From NCBI GenBank assembly GCA_020348985.1, contig CP070761.1:2355102-2419101 (forward strand): a stretch of 64,000 bases of DNA. Reading direction: 5' to 3'. The notes beneath the pieces were generated by a model. The model made no database searches and was not told the DNA's origin. It worked only from the letters and a program-made list of their open reading frames with translations. The stretch comes from Candidatus Thorarchaeota archaeon (lineage in GTDB: Archaea > Asgardarchaeota > Thorarchaeia > Thorarchaeales > Thorarchaeaceae). Below are positions 25,525-34,256 of this stretch, piece after piece (position 1 is the first letter of the stretch; each line of letters starts with the position of its first letter). Made by a program: the position numbers and the translations under genes.

Positions 25525-26415
25525 CTAAAGGGCTCTCGACTTCCAGTCTCTGATTCTGTACTGCAATTCCTCTACGTCACCTGGCTTGTTCTTCCACGTT
25601 CCTGCTGTCCTACGCATTTCGAAGACAAGTGAACCTCCTCGGCTCAGTTTCTGCTCTAGAATATCGACTGCAGTCTCGAGAGCTTCCACGATACCTTCTC
25701 TGCCCTCTGCTTTGCCCACAATGTCAACAAGCGAATCGAAGATTGCGGGAGGGTCCAAGGAGCGCCACTCTTCCCTCGGAATCTTGACCTCTCGATGACG
25801 AGCAGCTGGAACCACAGTATGTTCATCATCCAATTCAACTTCTCCGGCAGCCTGTAGTGCATCAACAATCTCGTAGGCCTGATGTACGTCGGTGACTAAG
25901 ACGGATGCAATCTCTTCAAGTCTTATACTCCGTTTTGCCAGAACTAGATTCAAGACCTTGCATTGAGGGTCGCCCACTTCTAATAGAACCTCCCTCAAGG
26001 CATTGAGAGACTCTGGTTTTTCATTCAGGACTGCTGTTGCTGCTTGTGAAAGCACTTTGAGTCCATGTTCGAGCGAAGAGACAGATGTTCTCAAAGAAGT
26101 CAACTCCTCTTCCTTACTGGTATCTTCGGAGGGCTCATGCTTATGCGACAGCGCTTTGGTCTGGGCCGCTCTCATGTCTCGCATGTCATGGCCTACCTTC
26201 TCCAATGCTGCCTTGTACCGATTGGCATCCCCTCTCAGAGTTTGAATCTCCAGATCCTTGGAGGCAAGAAGATCTTCGAAGCGTTTTGCGTCTTCTGCCA
26301 GCTCATGTGCCCGTCTCTGAGCGCCACTCAACTGTGCTTGTAGAACCTCTATCTTCTGGTTCAAGCTCTGGATCGTGATTAGCTGGTCTCTCAATCTCGC
26401 TTCAAGCTCAGACAA
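25525..26415 (-). CDS. Coiled-coil protein with winged-helix-like domain
   Basis: About 296 residues. Residues 1-95 are heptad-rich coiled coil (ELEARLRDQLITIQSLNQ...LLASKDLEIQTLRG). A second short coil comes near 105-130. Residues about 155-195 look like a winged helix (RSIRLEEIASVLVTDVHQ, AYEIVDALQAAGEVELDDE). The acidic C-terminal part is unassigned. Start is TTG 26415 with AGGTG nine bases upstream; the longer ORF to 26568 overlaps the divergent TatD promoter and has no such site. A chromatin or transcription-linked scaffold is possible but only inferred. Confidence 0.65.
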   Translation of the reverse strand: MSELEARLRDQLITIQSLNQKIEVLQAQLSGAQRRAHELAEDAKRFEDLLASKDLEIQTLRGDANRYKAALEKVGHDMRDMRAAQTKALSHKHEPSEDTSKEEELTSLRTSVSSLEHGLKVLSQAATAVLNEKPESLNALREVLLEVGDPQCKVLNLVLAKRSIRLEEIASVLVTDVHQAYEIVDALQAAGEVELDDEHTVVPAARHREVKIPREEWRSLDPPAIFDSLVDIVGKAEGREGIVEALETAVDILEQKLSRGGSLVFEMRRTAGTWKNKPGDVEELQYRIRDWKSRAL

Positions 26416-26521
26416 TAAACATTCACCTTTACATAGGCTCAGATGCCAACTATTATGTAACTCAAGATAAGGTGATTTATGCTGGAGTACAAACGTCGAG
26501 ATAACAGGAGACAGTCTTTCC

Positions 26522-27274
26522 ATGGAGCTTTTTGACGCGCACACGCATCTAGACATGAAGCACTTCAAAAACGACCTTCATAGAGTTCTAGAGAGAGCAC
26601 GTGCTGCAGGTGTACAAGGGCTTGTGAATTCCTCGATAGGTCCTGGATCATTTCGACGAACATTGGGCATAGTCAAGAAATATCCGGATTATGTGTATCA
26701 TTCCCCGGGATGTTCAGTCTCCCAATTGACCGAGGACGATGCTGACGCCATAGACATCCTAATTAGAAAGTACAAGGACCAGATTGTGGCCATTGGAGAA
26801 GTCGGTCTCGACTATCACTGGGTTCGTGACAGTGAAGGCAGAAAGGCCCAAGAACCCCTTTTTGTGAGATTCATTGATCTTGCTGACGAACTAAACCTCC
26901 CCCTTGTAGTTCACTCACGGAAGGCCGAAGCAGAGGCCCTCAGAATACTCGAGAGACAGTTTCAGGGTGATGTTCTGATGCACTGCTTCGATGGAACCTC
27001 TGATTCGGCCAAGAAGATACGAGACCTGGGGTGGAAAATCACGCTCCCCACCAACTTCAGGAAGTATCGGAATCGCGTTGAGGCGACAGCAATCCTCCCC
27101 CTTGAACAGATTCTCTTGGAGACTGACGGTCCTTATCTCTCACCCACCGAAGGCCGAAACGAACCGGCTAATCTTAGCATAGGTTGCACAGACCTGGCCG
27201 ATCTTCTTGGACAACCAGTCGAAGATGTGGCAAAATCAACCACACAGAACTCAAGGCGCTTCTATGGTGTCTAG
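26522..27274 (+). CDS. TatD-family metal-dependent hydrolase
   Basis: A 250-residue TIM-barrel DNase/hydrolase. Metal ligands are visible in DAHTHLDMKHF (residues 5-15), GEVGLDYHW near 97, VVHSRKAE near 130, MHCFDGT near 155 and LLETDGPYLSP near 200. Length and motifs match TatD; the usual activity is 3'-5' exonuclease or metal-dependent DNase. Divergent from the coiled-coil/winged-helix gene, and followed after about 64 bases by the PAC2 gene. Confidence 0.88.
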   Translation: MELFDAHTHLDMKHFKNDLHRVLERARAAGVQGLVNSSIGPGSFRRTLGIVKKYPDYVYHSPGCSVSQLTEDDADAIDILIRKYKDQIVAIGEVGLDYHWVRDSEGRKAQEPLFVRFIDLADELNLPLVVHSRKAEAEALRILERQFQGDVLMHCFDGTSDSAKKIRDLGWKITLPTNFRKYRNRVEATAILPLEQILLETDGPYLSPTEGRNEPANLSIGCTDLADLLGQPVEDVAKSTTQNSRRFYGV

Positions 27275-27338
27275 GACGCCCTCATGCAAAGGACCATATG
27301 AGAAGTATGAGTATTCACAATGTTGGAAGAGACGAACG

Positions 27339-28130
27339 ATGTACAAACGAAAGTTCATTGATGTTGACGAATCAACTCTGAAAAAACCGGTCGCTATAGT
27401 TGGCCTTCCTGGAATCGCTAACGTCGGAAGAGTAGCGGTTGAATCATTAGTTGAATCTCTTGATGCGGTTCATTTCATGGATTTCTTTAGTGATGACTTT
27501 CCGCCTAGAGTCATAGTAAAGGATGGAATCTCGGAGTTTCCCACTTCGTCAATGTATCTCTATCGTGCGGCACCTGATGAGCCCAACGATGTTATCCTTC
27601 TCACCGCTGAATACCAGCCATCGTCAGGACAAGGAGTATTCGCATATGCAGACTTTGTCGCCCAGGAATTCGCGAAGATTGGGGTTTTGGAAGTCTTTGC
27701 AGTTGCTGCTTATGAACAAGGATACGAAGACTTTCTTGGCACATTTCCTGCGGGTCCGCGAGTCTATGTTTCTGCATCTTCCCAAGATCTTCTTAGAAGG
27801 ATTACGGCCATTGATGGCTTTGCTGTGGCGATGAACGGTGTCATTAATGGTGCCAATGGTGTTATTCCGGCGTGGGCCGCTAGTATGTACAACATGGAGA
27901 GCGCATGTCTTCTCGGAGAGACTATGGGTGTCATCAAGATGGACTTCAGGGCTGCAAAGGCCGTGCTAGATAAGCTAGGTCAGCTTATTGGACTCAAGAC
28001 CGATTTCGCATTCCTTGATGAACGTGTCCTGAAGGTTATTCAGTTCATTGAATGGGCTAGAGATGAAGTATCTCAGAAAGGAAGCCGGTCTGACACAAGC
28101 GAAAGCCCACCCGACAGGTACATTGGCTAG
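27339..28130 (+). CDS. PAC2-family (proteasome assembly chaperone-like) protein
   Basis: A 263-residue archaeal PAC2 protein (COG2047-like). The N-terminal strand/loop KPVAIVGLPGIANVGRVAVE (about residues 17-36) and DFFSDDFPPRVIVKDGISEFP are typical. The later glycine-rich segments GVINGANGVIPAWA and LLGETMG near 185-205 match the family. Archaeal PAC2 proteins resemble eukaryotic proteasome assembly chaperones, though their role is not proven here. ATG 27339 follows GGAAGAGA; the longer upstream frame overlaps tatD and looks non-coding. Confidence 0.85.
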   Translation: MYKRKFIDVDESTLKKPVAIVGLPGIANVGRVAVESLVESLDAVHFMDFFSDDFPPRVIVKDGISEFPTSSMYLYRAAPDEPNDVILLTAEYQPSSGQGVFAYADFVAQEFAKIGVLEVFAVAAYEQGYEDFLGTFPAGPRVYVSASSQDLLRRITAIDGFAVAMNGVINGANGVIPAWAASMYNMESACLLGETMGVIKMDFRAAKAVLDKLGQLIGLKTDFAFLDERVLKVIQFIEWARDEVSQKGSRSDTSESPPDRYIG

Positions 28131-28132
28131 AC

Positions 28133-28330
28133 TCACTCTACAAGCTCTGGATGCAGAATATCTGTGATCCAGGCGCGACTATCTAGGTTGATATAGAAGT
28201 AATGGTCGTCGTGGACCACTTTCACCTGAAATGGGAACCTCTTCGCATGTTTGAGGACACCCTCAGATACTTTGATTGCTGTTCGTTTATCGCAAACTGG
28301 ACATTTCGCGTATCTCTCGATCAAATCCAT
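28133..28330 (-). CDS. Small CxxC protein
   Basis: A 65-residue protein with one CPVCDKRT motif near residue 10, like half of a zinc ribbon; no second CxxC is seen. It begins five bases after the stop of the 28336-28800 gene, so the two are co-transcribed. GAGGGA lies directly before the ATG. It is convergent with the PAC2 gene, with stops two bases apart. Function unknown. Confidence 0.55.
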   Translation of the reverse strand: MDLIERYAKCPVCDKRTAIKVSEGVLKHAKRFPFQVKVVHDDHYFYINLDSRAWITDILHPELVE

Positions 28331-28335
28331 TCCCT

Positions 28336-28800
28336 CTATGTCTTTACCTTCGAATCGGAACTCATGACAAGCGATGCGTCACAATCACCTGGCTTGCTCA
28401 GGGCTTTCGCAAAGATCGCCATAATACTCTCAGGATCAAGTGAGGCGAAAGCGTCACTATCGGTTCCTACAATTCGCAAATTCTCGTAAACACCAGATTC
28501 CACTAGAACTTGAACCCGTTCACCTTCGTGATTCAACGCGACAATGAGGAATTTGGCGAAGTCTTTGAACTCGCCTTTAGGTCCTCTCAACGATGCTTTG
28601 ATACGTTCGATTCGGTTGTTATCTATGCATGAAGCTAGGAGATAGGAACGAATAATCCTGTTTCCTACCTTCCTTCGGATGTCCATGAAAGAAAGTGGAC
28701 TCTCGCCATCGATTTTCAGTGTCCAAGAACGATTCAAGCCTAATGGGCCACCCATCATCCATTTGCTATGTGCAATATAGAAGTTACTTGGCTGAACCAT
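28336..28800 (-). CDS. Unknown soluble protein
   Basis: About 154 residues, not a recognised family. It appears alpha/beta with repeated strand-like stretches (FLIVALNHEGERVQVLVESG, NLRIVGTDSD) and a helical C-terminus. ATG 28800 has AAGGAG eight bases upstream and is preferred to the longer frame from 28857. Operon with the small CxxC protein. Confidence 0.6.
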   Translation of the reverse strand: MVQPSNFYIAHSKWMMGGPLGLNRSWTLKIDGESPLSFMDIRRKVGNRIIRSYLLASCIDNNRIERIKASLRGPKGEFKDFAKFLIVALNHEGERVQVLVESGVYENLRIVGTDSDAFASLDPESIMAIFAKALSKPGDCDASLVMSSDSKVKT

Positions 28801-28861
28801 TTGGGCAGCTCCTTGCATGCCCCTGTGGTCATTTCGCCGTAAGTCATCGTGTCCCACGAAT

Positions 28862-28868
28862 CTTTATT
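28862..28868 (+). promoter_or_regulatory. TATA box of membrane protein gene
   Basis: CTTTATTT-like box about 50 bases before ATG 28918, with a CAGGAGCGGG Shine-Dalgarno region in the leader. Confidence 0.4.
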
Positions 28869-28917
28869 TGATGGTAAGCTTACCAAAGTTCCATAAGGTA
28901 CGTCAGGAGCGGGTTTC

Positions 28918-29628
28918 ATGCTGCAGACAATCGATATGATTATTCGCGAAGTCCATGTGGGCTTGTGGTTCCTTGTAGTGGGGTACTACTTCTTCATCTT
29001 CATATTCCTTTTAGCTTTCCGATGGCGCAAGAGCCGAAATCCCTTCCAGCTTGCAATGGCATTGTTCTTCCTGTTCCTGGCTGTAGGCCGGTGTTTCTTC
29101 TTCATAGGCGACTTCTACGCAGATGCCACCTCTCTCTATGGCACATTGCCTAGCTACACAGGTCCGTTTCTCCCAGCAACTGATGTTTGGCTTAGAGCAG
29201 GTGGATTCTTCCAATGGATGGCCCTTGGTATTCTCGCTGCAACGGCCGGCTTCATGATTTTCGGGAAGCGCTGGGCTGAGATTGGATTCGCTAGTGTTGC
29301 AATTGCCATCGGTATTGGTCTTGCCGTTCTACCCTACGCTTCCGTTCGCGACATATCAGGACTATTCGGAATCGGATATGCCCTTTTCATTCCTTTGCTA
29401 TTCTGGTACCTTGCGTGGCAGTCCGGAGGTATTCTGAGACGTTCCAATTTCGTCCTTGGTTTCGGTTTCCTTATTCTTTTCGCAGGACGGGTTGTGCATG
29501 CTGCCCGCCACGTCCTTGCGGACGTGGTGTTTATGAGCGAGACAATCCCTGGGGTCTTGGCACCTGGACTGATCATCATAGGACTAATCCTAATTGCGAT
29601 AGCAAATGAATGGGCTCAGACCCAATAG
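28918..29628 (+). CDS. Seven-helix integral membrane protein, unknown
   Basis: A 236-residue protein with about seven predicted hydrophobic segments, the first two being GLWFLVVGYYFFIFIFLLAF and AMALFFLFLAVGRCFFFIG and the last GVLAPGLIIIGLILIAIA. No signal peptide or catalytic motif is seen. The topology is reminiscent of small sensor-type 7TM proteins, but I do not recognise a family. It is transcribed alone. Confidence 0.6.
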   Translation: MLQTIDMIIREVHVGLWFLVVGYYFFIFIFLLAFRWRKSRNPFQLAMALFFLFLAVGRCFFFIGDFYADATSLYGTLPSYTGPFLPATDVWLRAGGFFQWMALGILAATAGFMIFGKRWAEIGFASVAIAIGIGLAVLPYASVRDISGLFGIGYALFIPLLFWYLAWQSGGILRRSNFVLGFGFLILFAGRVVHAARHVLADVVFMSETIPGVLAPGLIIIGLILIAIANEWAQTQ

Positions 29629-29701
29629 CCTCACGAGCTTCGTTTGAGGTTATGAGAATTCATGTGTTGTCAGAAAATGCTTAAGAACTGTACGTGATTG
29701 A

Positions 29702-30313
29702 CTAGCCTATCTCCTTCCACTCAAGCATCTTCATGTCCTCGAGTGTGTGCAGCGACTTATTCACTTCCTTTTCTGGAAGCCCAAGCTGATCTGCAATGTC
29801 TCTTGCTGTCAACTTGCCTTTGCACATCTTTGCGACATCAAACACCCGCTGAGAGATCTGTCCAAGTCGAACCGACATTGGTGATACTTTCCCCTTGAGA
29901 AGGGGCACAATGATCTTCTGTTCAGATGCTCGGCCCATGTCAGTAAGGTTGTCTACTACTGCCTTGAACTTCTCGAAAGGCTCCAAGTTCCCGTCCCAGT
30001 TCTCGAGTACACTGGTGTATTCCTTGACGAATTCGTTGTTGACCTCTGCGAGGACTGCCATCGCAGCATTTCCGTCGTCGGTCTTGTCGATTGTTCCGGC
30101 AACGATTATGTTCTCCTTCAAAGAGAGACAAATGTTGAATTCACCAAACTCGATGACATGCACTCTGTTTCCGGAGCTCAACTCTCTTCCAAACTGAATT
30201 AGGGCTGTAAGAAAGCCAGCAATTAGGTTGGGGTCCAGTTCAGCCTGCCCGTATTTTCTGTCAAGTACGCATAATCCGCTGTCGGCAATCAAGACATAGA
30301 GCGCTTGGATCAA
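29702..30313 (-). CDS. Longin-like domain protein with C-terminal winged helix
   Basis: A 203-residue protein. Residues 1-125 have a longin/roadblock-type order. First comes a strand ALYVLIADSGLCVLDRKYG, then a helix DPNLIAGFLTALIQFGRE, strands HVIEFGEFNICLSLKENII and VAGTIDKTDD, and a helix NNEFVKEYTSVLENW. This matches small-GTPase-associated longin domains such as those in Asgard archaea. The C-terminal part (about 160-203) reads as a winged helix (KLTARDIADQLGLPEKEVNK, SLHTLEDMKMLEW). Start is TTG 30313 after GGGAGTGAG. A GTPase-linked or trafficking-like role is inferred from fold resemblance only. Confidence 0.6.
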   Translation of the reverse strand: MIQALYVLIADSGLCVLDRKYGQAELDPNLIAGFLTALIQFGRELSSGNRVHVIEFGEFNICLSLKENIIVAGTIDKTDDGNAAMAVLAEVNNEFVKEYTSVLENWDGNLEPFEKFKAVVDNLTDMGRASEQKIIVPLLKGKVSPMSVRLGQISQRVFDVAKMCKGKLTARDIADQLGLPEKEVNKSLHTLEDMKMLEWKEIG

Positions 30314-30446
30314 AGTGACTCACTCCCAACCGGGGAATCTGCTTGAGGACTTCACATCTTTGTTTATATCAATATTCATGGCATCTTCGTTTTTGCTCCG
30401 TCTGGTTTATCAGTAGTCACATCTCGGTGTTTCAGGGAGATCAATC

Positions 30447-31145
30447 ATGGACACAGCCAAGGATGCACGAATTCTAGTCCTAGAAGACGCGCTTAGACGT
30501 CTTAGCGAACTTGTGAGCAATAGGAAGCTGAAGTTCCATATTGACTATGCCAAGCTGTCCAAAACCATTCAAAAAGCCGGAACTCTCATCTATGAAGTGA
30601 AATACTCCTATCTGGACGCAAAACTGCTTGCTGACCATTCCGCGGTAGGCGGAATTGCTGAAGAGATTGGGGCTTTTGCAGGAACCTATCATGCTGCAGT
30701 GAGTGCGATTTCCTTTAGGCCACAGTCATCGAAGGAGACTCTTATCACGGCAGAGGTTGATTACTGCCTCAGAATCGTCGATGGCTTTCGAAGAAGGCTT
30801 CTAGATCATGAAGAGGATCCTGGCTTTGCTGTCGACATGATTGTTGTAGAAGTAAGTCAAGTACAGCCACTGGAAGGGTCCAAGAATCTGAAATTGTGCA
30901 GGTGCACAGATGGCACCAGAATCTGGCAGATCGTTACTAATCTCGAGGGAATCAGCCCGTCATCGCGTTTGGCTTGCGCACTCCTTCCTCCGGTTGAGAT
31001 GATGGGAGTAGTCAGTGAGGCGATGTTTCTTGGAGGTGATACGCTGCCTGAATCCATAGGGCTCGGTCCCCTGAAGAATCCATCTTCAAAACTCCTTAAT
31101 CAGTCACGGGCCCAAGTTGCGCAAATAGCAAAGAGGATGACCTAG
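30447..31145 (+). CDS. tRNA-binding-domain (OB-fold) protein with N-terminal helical domain
   Basis: A 232-residue protein. Residues about 1-120 are helical. Residues about 130-205 resemble the EMAPII/MetRS-beta tRNA-binding OB fold: VVEVSQVQPLEGSKNLKLCR, IWQIVTNLEGISP, LACALLPPVEMMGV, SEAMFLGG. Such domains act in trans to help aminoacyl-tRNA synthetases or bind structured RNA. GGGAG lies six to nine bases before the ATG. A MazG-like gene starts right after the stop. Confidence 0.6.
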   Translation: MDTAKDARILVLEDALRRLSELVSNRKLKFHIDYAKLSKTIQKAGTLIYEVKYSYLDAKLLADHSAVGGIAEEIGAFAGTYHAAVSAISFRPQSSKETLITAEVDYCLRIVDGFRRRLLDHEEDPGFAVDMIVVEVSQVQPLEGSKNLKLCRCTDGTRIWQIVTNLEGISPSSRLACALLPPVEMMGVVSEAMFLGGDTLPESIGLGPLKNPSSKLLNQSRAQVAQIAKRMT

Positions 31146-31146
31146 C

Positions 31147-31485
31147 ATGAACCTAAAGCTAATCCAGGAGAGATCAAGACAGTTTGAGGAAGCACGCGGG
31201 TGGGACAAGTTTCCTGCGTCTCAGGTTTTCGCTCATTTAATCGAAGAGCTCGGAGAGATTTCCCGGCATATTACTGTAAAAGAGGGATACAAAGTCATTG
31301 GACTAGGACACGAACTGCCGGATGATTCCTCCCTCCCGCGTGAGTTTGCTCAAGTCTTCTCGTTGTTCATACAACTGGCAAATCACTTTGGTGTAGATTT
31401 GGAGGATTCAATAATCTCAGAGATGGATCGGATGAACTCTCGCTTCCCGGAAAAGGAATGGAAAGATTACATGAGTGAGAAGTGA
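31147..31485 (+). CDS. MazG-like nucleotide pyrophosphohydrolase
   Basis: A 112-residue all-alpha NTP pyrophosphatase-like protein. The metal-binding helix HLIEELGEISRH carries an EExxE-type motif near residue 32. The second motif region, REFAQVFSLFIQLANHFGVD, replaces the usual E-x-x-D with a weaker version, so activity is likely but not certain. It may clear damaged nucleotides. It is co-transcribed with the tRNA-binding-domain gene (start two bases after the stop). Confidence 0.65.
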   Translation: MNLKLIQERSRQFEEARGWDKFPASQVFAHLIEELGEISRHITVKEGYKVIGLGHELPDDSSLPREFAQVFSLFIQLANHFGVDLEDSIISEMDRMNSRFPEKEWKDYMSEK

Positions 31486-31491
31486 GCCCTT

Positions 31492-31923
31492 CTACTTCAG
31501 TCTTAGTCGCGCATCAAGTGCACTTCTTGCCATGTCTTCGAGATCCTGTGTGGCCGCCAAGAGACCCAGGGCTTTGTTGTGCACTACTTTGATGTTCTTC
31601 TCTTGCGCCCATTGAGCGAGCCCGGAAACAAGCGGCCCCAGTGCTGTTCTTGCAGCTTCAACTGTGCCGACAGCCTTTCCAAGCAGCTCGACACCTTGGT
31701 CTTTGCGCATACCAGCCTCCGCAACACGTAACCAGACCAGCGCGTGGATCATGTACAATGCATCAAGCATCAATGTGGGCGATTTCGGATTATCTTGGAC
31801 CTTACGGATCAGTCTATCTTTCCTGCTCTCAAACACTTCCTTGAAGTGACTAAACGCTTTCTTGTCATTTCCTTTGTCGAGCTCGATGATTCCTTTCTGA
31901 AGCTTTTCGTCGCTTTCTGACAC
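31492..31923 (-). CDS. Unknown helical protein
   Basis: A 143-residue, all-helical soluble protein, not recognised. It is rich in Lys, Asp and Ala with TPR-like spacing at the N-terminus (KGIIELDKGNDKKAFSHFKE). GTG 31923 is seven bases after GGTG. The stop is six bases from the convergent MazG-like stop. Confidence 0.55.
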   Translation of the reverse strand: MSESDEKLQKGIIELDKGNDKKAFSHFKEVFESRKDRLIRKVQDNPKSPTLMLDALYMIHALVWLRVAEAGMRKDQGVELLGKAVGTVEAARTALGPLVSGLAQWAQEKNIKVVHNKALGLLAATQDLEDMARSALDARLRLK

Positions 31924-32099
31924 GATTCAACACCCCGTTCCGGTCTCATGGATTTCTGATTCGACACTATTATGGGTTTCTCCTTTCAACTCTTGAAAAG
32001 ACGATGTATTACTTCGAGACAGTATGTCTGAGTTCTCGGAAGCTTATTATGAAGCCTTAGGCAAACCAGCGACCTCAATACTGCTTATGAGGTCTTCCC

Positions 32100-33692
32100 A
32101 TGGTCCGCACAACGTTCACATACCAAGAGCTGAAGCGCACTAATCACCGTGAGATAAAGCGGCTTCAAGATCAGAAGTTCAGAGCCTTCATACGATATCA
32201 GGTGTGGCCTAACCACCCCTACTACCGCCGTCTTTTCAAAGAGCTAGACATCGACCCGTTCAACATTGTTTGCGTGGAAGATTGGGCGAAGTACAACATA
32301 CCTTTGGTGAGAAAGAGTGAGTACAAGGACCATCTCAGAGAATTCGTTCTTAACCCAACAGAAGTCGATGGAAGCCCTCGTGATCCAGCCGATGTTGTCA
32401 AGAATCTTATGGAGTATTCCAAAGAGGCCGGACACTCGGACCTTGCTAAGTTCATTCGGAACAACGGAGCTCGTGTCAAGCTGAAGATAGGTGCAGGAGC
32501 CGCGATGGAGCGACTTAAAGAACGTCTTGCACACCAGTACGCACCTTTGCAGTTTTGGCTCAGTTCGGGACGGGCATCAGGCTTGCCGTCCCCTGTCTTT
32601 CTTACAAGATATGATAATGAGCTCCTCTACAGCAACTGTGTCAAAGTTGGACAGATGGCTATTGACCCATGGGTGGACAGTGGATGGGAACTGATCAGCA
32701 TGAATCTCTTTCCTTATGCTCCGCACCTAGGTTGGCATGCAGTCAACTTGGGCCTCAAACAGATGTCAAAGTTCTACGTCGCCACGAGTGCGGGGGGTGC
32801 GATTCCAAGTGAGAAGCTGGTCGAATTGGCCGGTGTCTTCAAAGTCAACGGCTTCGCAGGGATGCCCAGTTACATGAGAAACAGATTCTTCCGTGCAATG
32901 GCTGAAGCAGACTATGAAGCTCCTGAAAGAGTGGTTGTTGTTTTGGCAGGTGAGAAGATCTATGGTCCAGTCGTGGAAGATATCAAGACAATTCTAGTTG
33001 CTAAGGGTGCAAGAGAGGTCCGCGTGGTGGGAGGATATGCTTCTTCGGAGAGCAAGATCTCTTTTGCAGTCCAGTGTGACCTAAGTGGTCCCTATCACAA
33101 TGTATCCCCTTTGATGCTTGCATTTGAGTCGGTCAAGCTAAACGATGACGGAACCTATGATTTCGTTGGGGAAGACGAATCAGGATATGCGGCATTGTTT
33201 CATCTCGATGGTACTGGAACTGTAGTTGAGGGTTTCCTCCTGGGTGACGTGATTTCGAAGCAGGAGCGGGGCAGATGTCCCGTTTGCGGAATGGACGGAC
33301 CATTCTTCTGGGACGTCGGAAGGACAAATGATGCTGAAGCGCAGATTCAGGTGATAGGTCTGACTGAAAAGACCATCAAGGGTGCCACGGTCAACTTGAC
33401 TGCTTTGCGGAGTGACCTTCTCGCAATCTCGGGGGTCGAGGAAGTTCAGATAGAAGTCGCCAAGGAAGACATGCAAGATCCTTACAGCATGGACGTACTG
33501 AATCTCTATGTGGCATTCAGAGGTTCCGTTAGCTCTAACCAAGCCGCCTTGATTGAAGAACTGAAGAAGATTACAAAGATATCCGCTGAGGTCACTCCCG
33601 TTGTTCATGTCATTTCCTTTGAAGAACTTCTTGAACGGGCCGGTGGCATGAAGTTCATGGAGGTAGTAGACTCTAGACCTAAACCTTCATAG
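32100..33692 (+). CDS. Phenylacetate-CoA ligase-like (PaaK/CapK) adenylate-forming protein
   Basis: A 530-residue ANL-superfamily protein of the PaaK/CapK group, which activates carboxylic acids as acyl-adenylates. The N-terminus has PYYRRLFKELDIDP (CapK-like entry). The ATP loop LSSGRASGLPSPVFLTRYDN near residue 155 is a modified S-S-G-T-T-G-P motif. VVGGYASSESK near 310 corresponds to the A5 region. RCPVCGMDGPFFWDVGRTND near 395-415 carries the typical C-x-x-C-G and G-R motifs. ATG 32100 has GAGG seven bases upstream. It is a single gene with a strong terminator. Confidence 0.8.
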   Translation: MVRTTFTYQELKRTNHREIKRLQDQKFRAFIRYQVWPNHPYYRRLFKELDIDPFNIVCVEDWAKYNIPLVRKSEYKDHLREFVLNPTEVDGSPRDPADVVKNLMEYSKEAGHSDLAKFIRNNGARVKLKIGAGAAMERLKERLAHQYAPLQFWLSSGRASGLPSPVFLTRYDNELLYSNCVKVGQMAIDPWVDSGWELISMNLFPYAPHLGWHAVNLGLKQMSKFYVATSAGGAIPSEKLVELAGVFKVNGFAGMPSYMRNRFFRAMAEADYEAPERVVVVLAGEKIYGPVVEDIKTILVAKGAREVRVVGGYASSESKISFAVQCDLSGPYHNVSPLMLAFESVKLNDDGTYDFVGEDESGYAALFHLDGTGTVVEGFLLGDVISKQERGRCPVCGMDGPFFWDVGRTNDAEAQIQVIGLTEKTIKGATVNLTALRSDLLAISGVEEVQIEVAKEDMQDPYSMDVLNLYVAFRGSVSSNQAALIEELKKITKISAEVTPVVHVISFEELLERAGGMKFMEVVDSRPKPS

Positions 33693-33722
33693 AACCGAGC
33701 AAAACCTTGGAAGAAAAAGAGG

Positions 33723-33750
33723 AGGTACCTGGGTCAAGAGACCCATGTAC
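33723..33750. terminator. Hairpin between convergent genes
   Basis: GGTAC-C-TGGGTC (33723-33734), loop AAGA, GACCCA-T-GTACC (33739-33750): eleven pairs and one mismatch, between the PaaK-like gene and the minus-strand membrane protein. Confidence 0.6.
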
Positions 33751-33775
33751 CGTCGAATTCGTTTTGACTTCTGGT

Positions 33776-34159
33776 CTACCTAAACCTGCGCTTGATATCG
33801 GGCTGATTGAGGTATAGAACGATGATTATCGCAATCGCCAGACTGACGTAATCCAGAGGTGGGATGATTCCTACGATAATGTTCAAGATGTTGACAATGA
33901 TAGCCCATGTCCATGCCCATGACTTGAGAGACCACAGTCCCCAGCCAACAATCAATGATATGAAACCAAGGATTACCATTATCATGCCGAAAACTGCTAA
34001 CAGTATGAAGAGCATGCCGGCGAGTGTCGCCAATATCCCTGTGACGAGCATAAACGCTCCTCCAAGGAATTGTAGCAGCGCAAGTATAGTCACGCCCAGT
34101 GGTCGTTCATCGCTGACGCCATAACCCGCTCCCGGGTCGGCAACTGGTATTTCCGCCAA
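33776..34159 (-). CDS. Small four-helix membrane protein
   Basis: A 127-residue protein. After a short Pro/Gly-rich cytosolic N-terminus come about four hydrophobic helices (GVTILALLQFLGGAFMLVTG, LFILLAVFGMIMVILGFISL, AWTWAIIVNILNIIVGIIPP, VSLAIAIIIVLYL) and a basic end. It resembles DUF2127-type membrane proteins but the assignment is not firm. Start is TTG 34159 with AAGGAGG seven bases upstream. Confidence 0.6.
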   Translation of the reverse strand: MAEIPVADPGAGYGVSDERPLGVTILALLQFLGGAFMLVTGILATLAGMLFILLAVFGMIMVILGFISLIVGWGLWSLKSWAWTWAIIVNILNIIVGIIPPLDYVSLAIAIIIVLYLNQPDIKRRFR

Positions 34160-34256
34160 ATGTATTCCTCCTTACACAACATGAATTGTAGAAAGACAAC
34201 TATTATACAGACTTATAACTCGTTCGCGGATTTGCCCGAAATGAATGAAAAACGCG

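Noticed and set aside
27207..27338. 5' extension of the PAC2 gene into tatD
   Set aside because: The extension reads in a shadow frame of tatD; ATG 27339 has a purine-rich site and starts the conserved domain.
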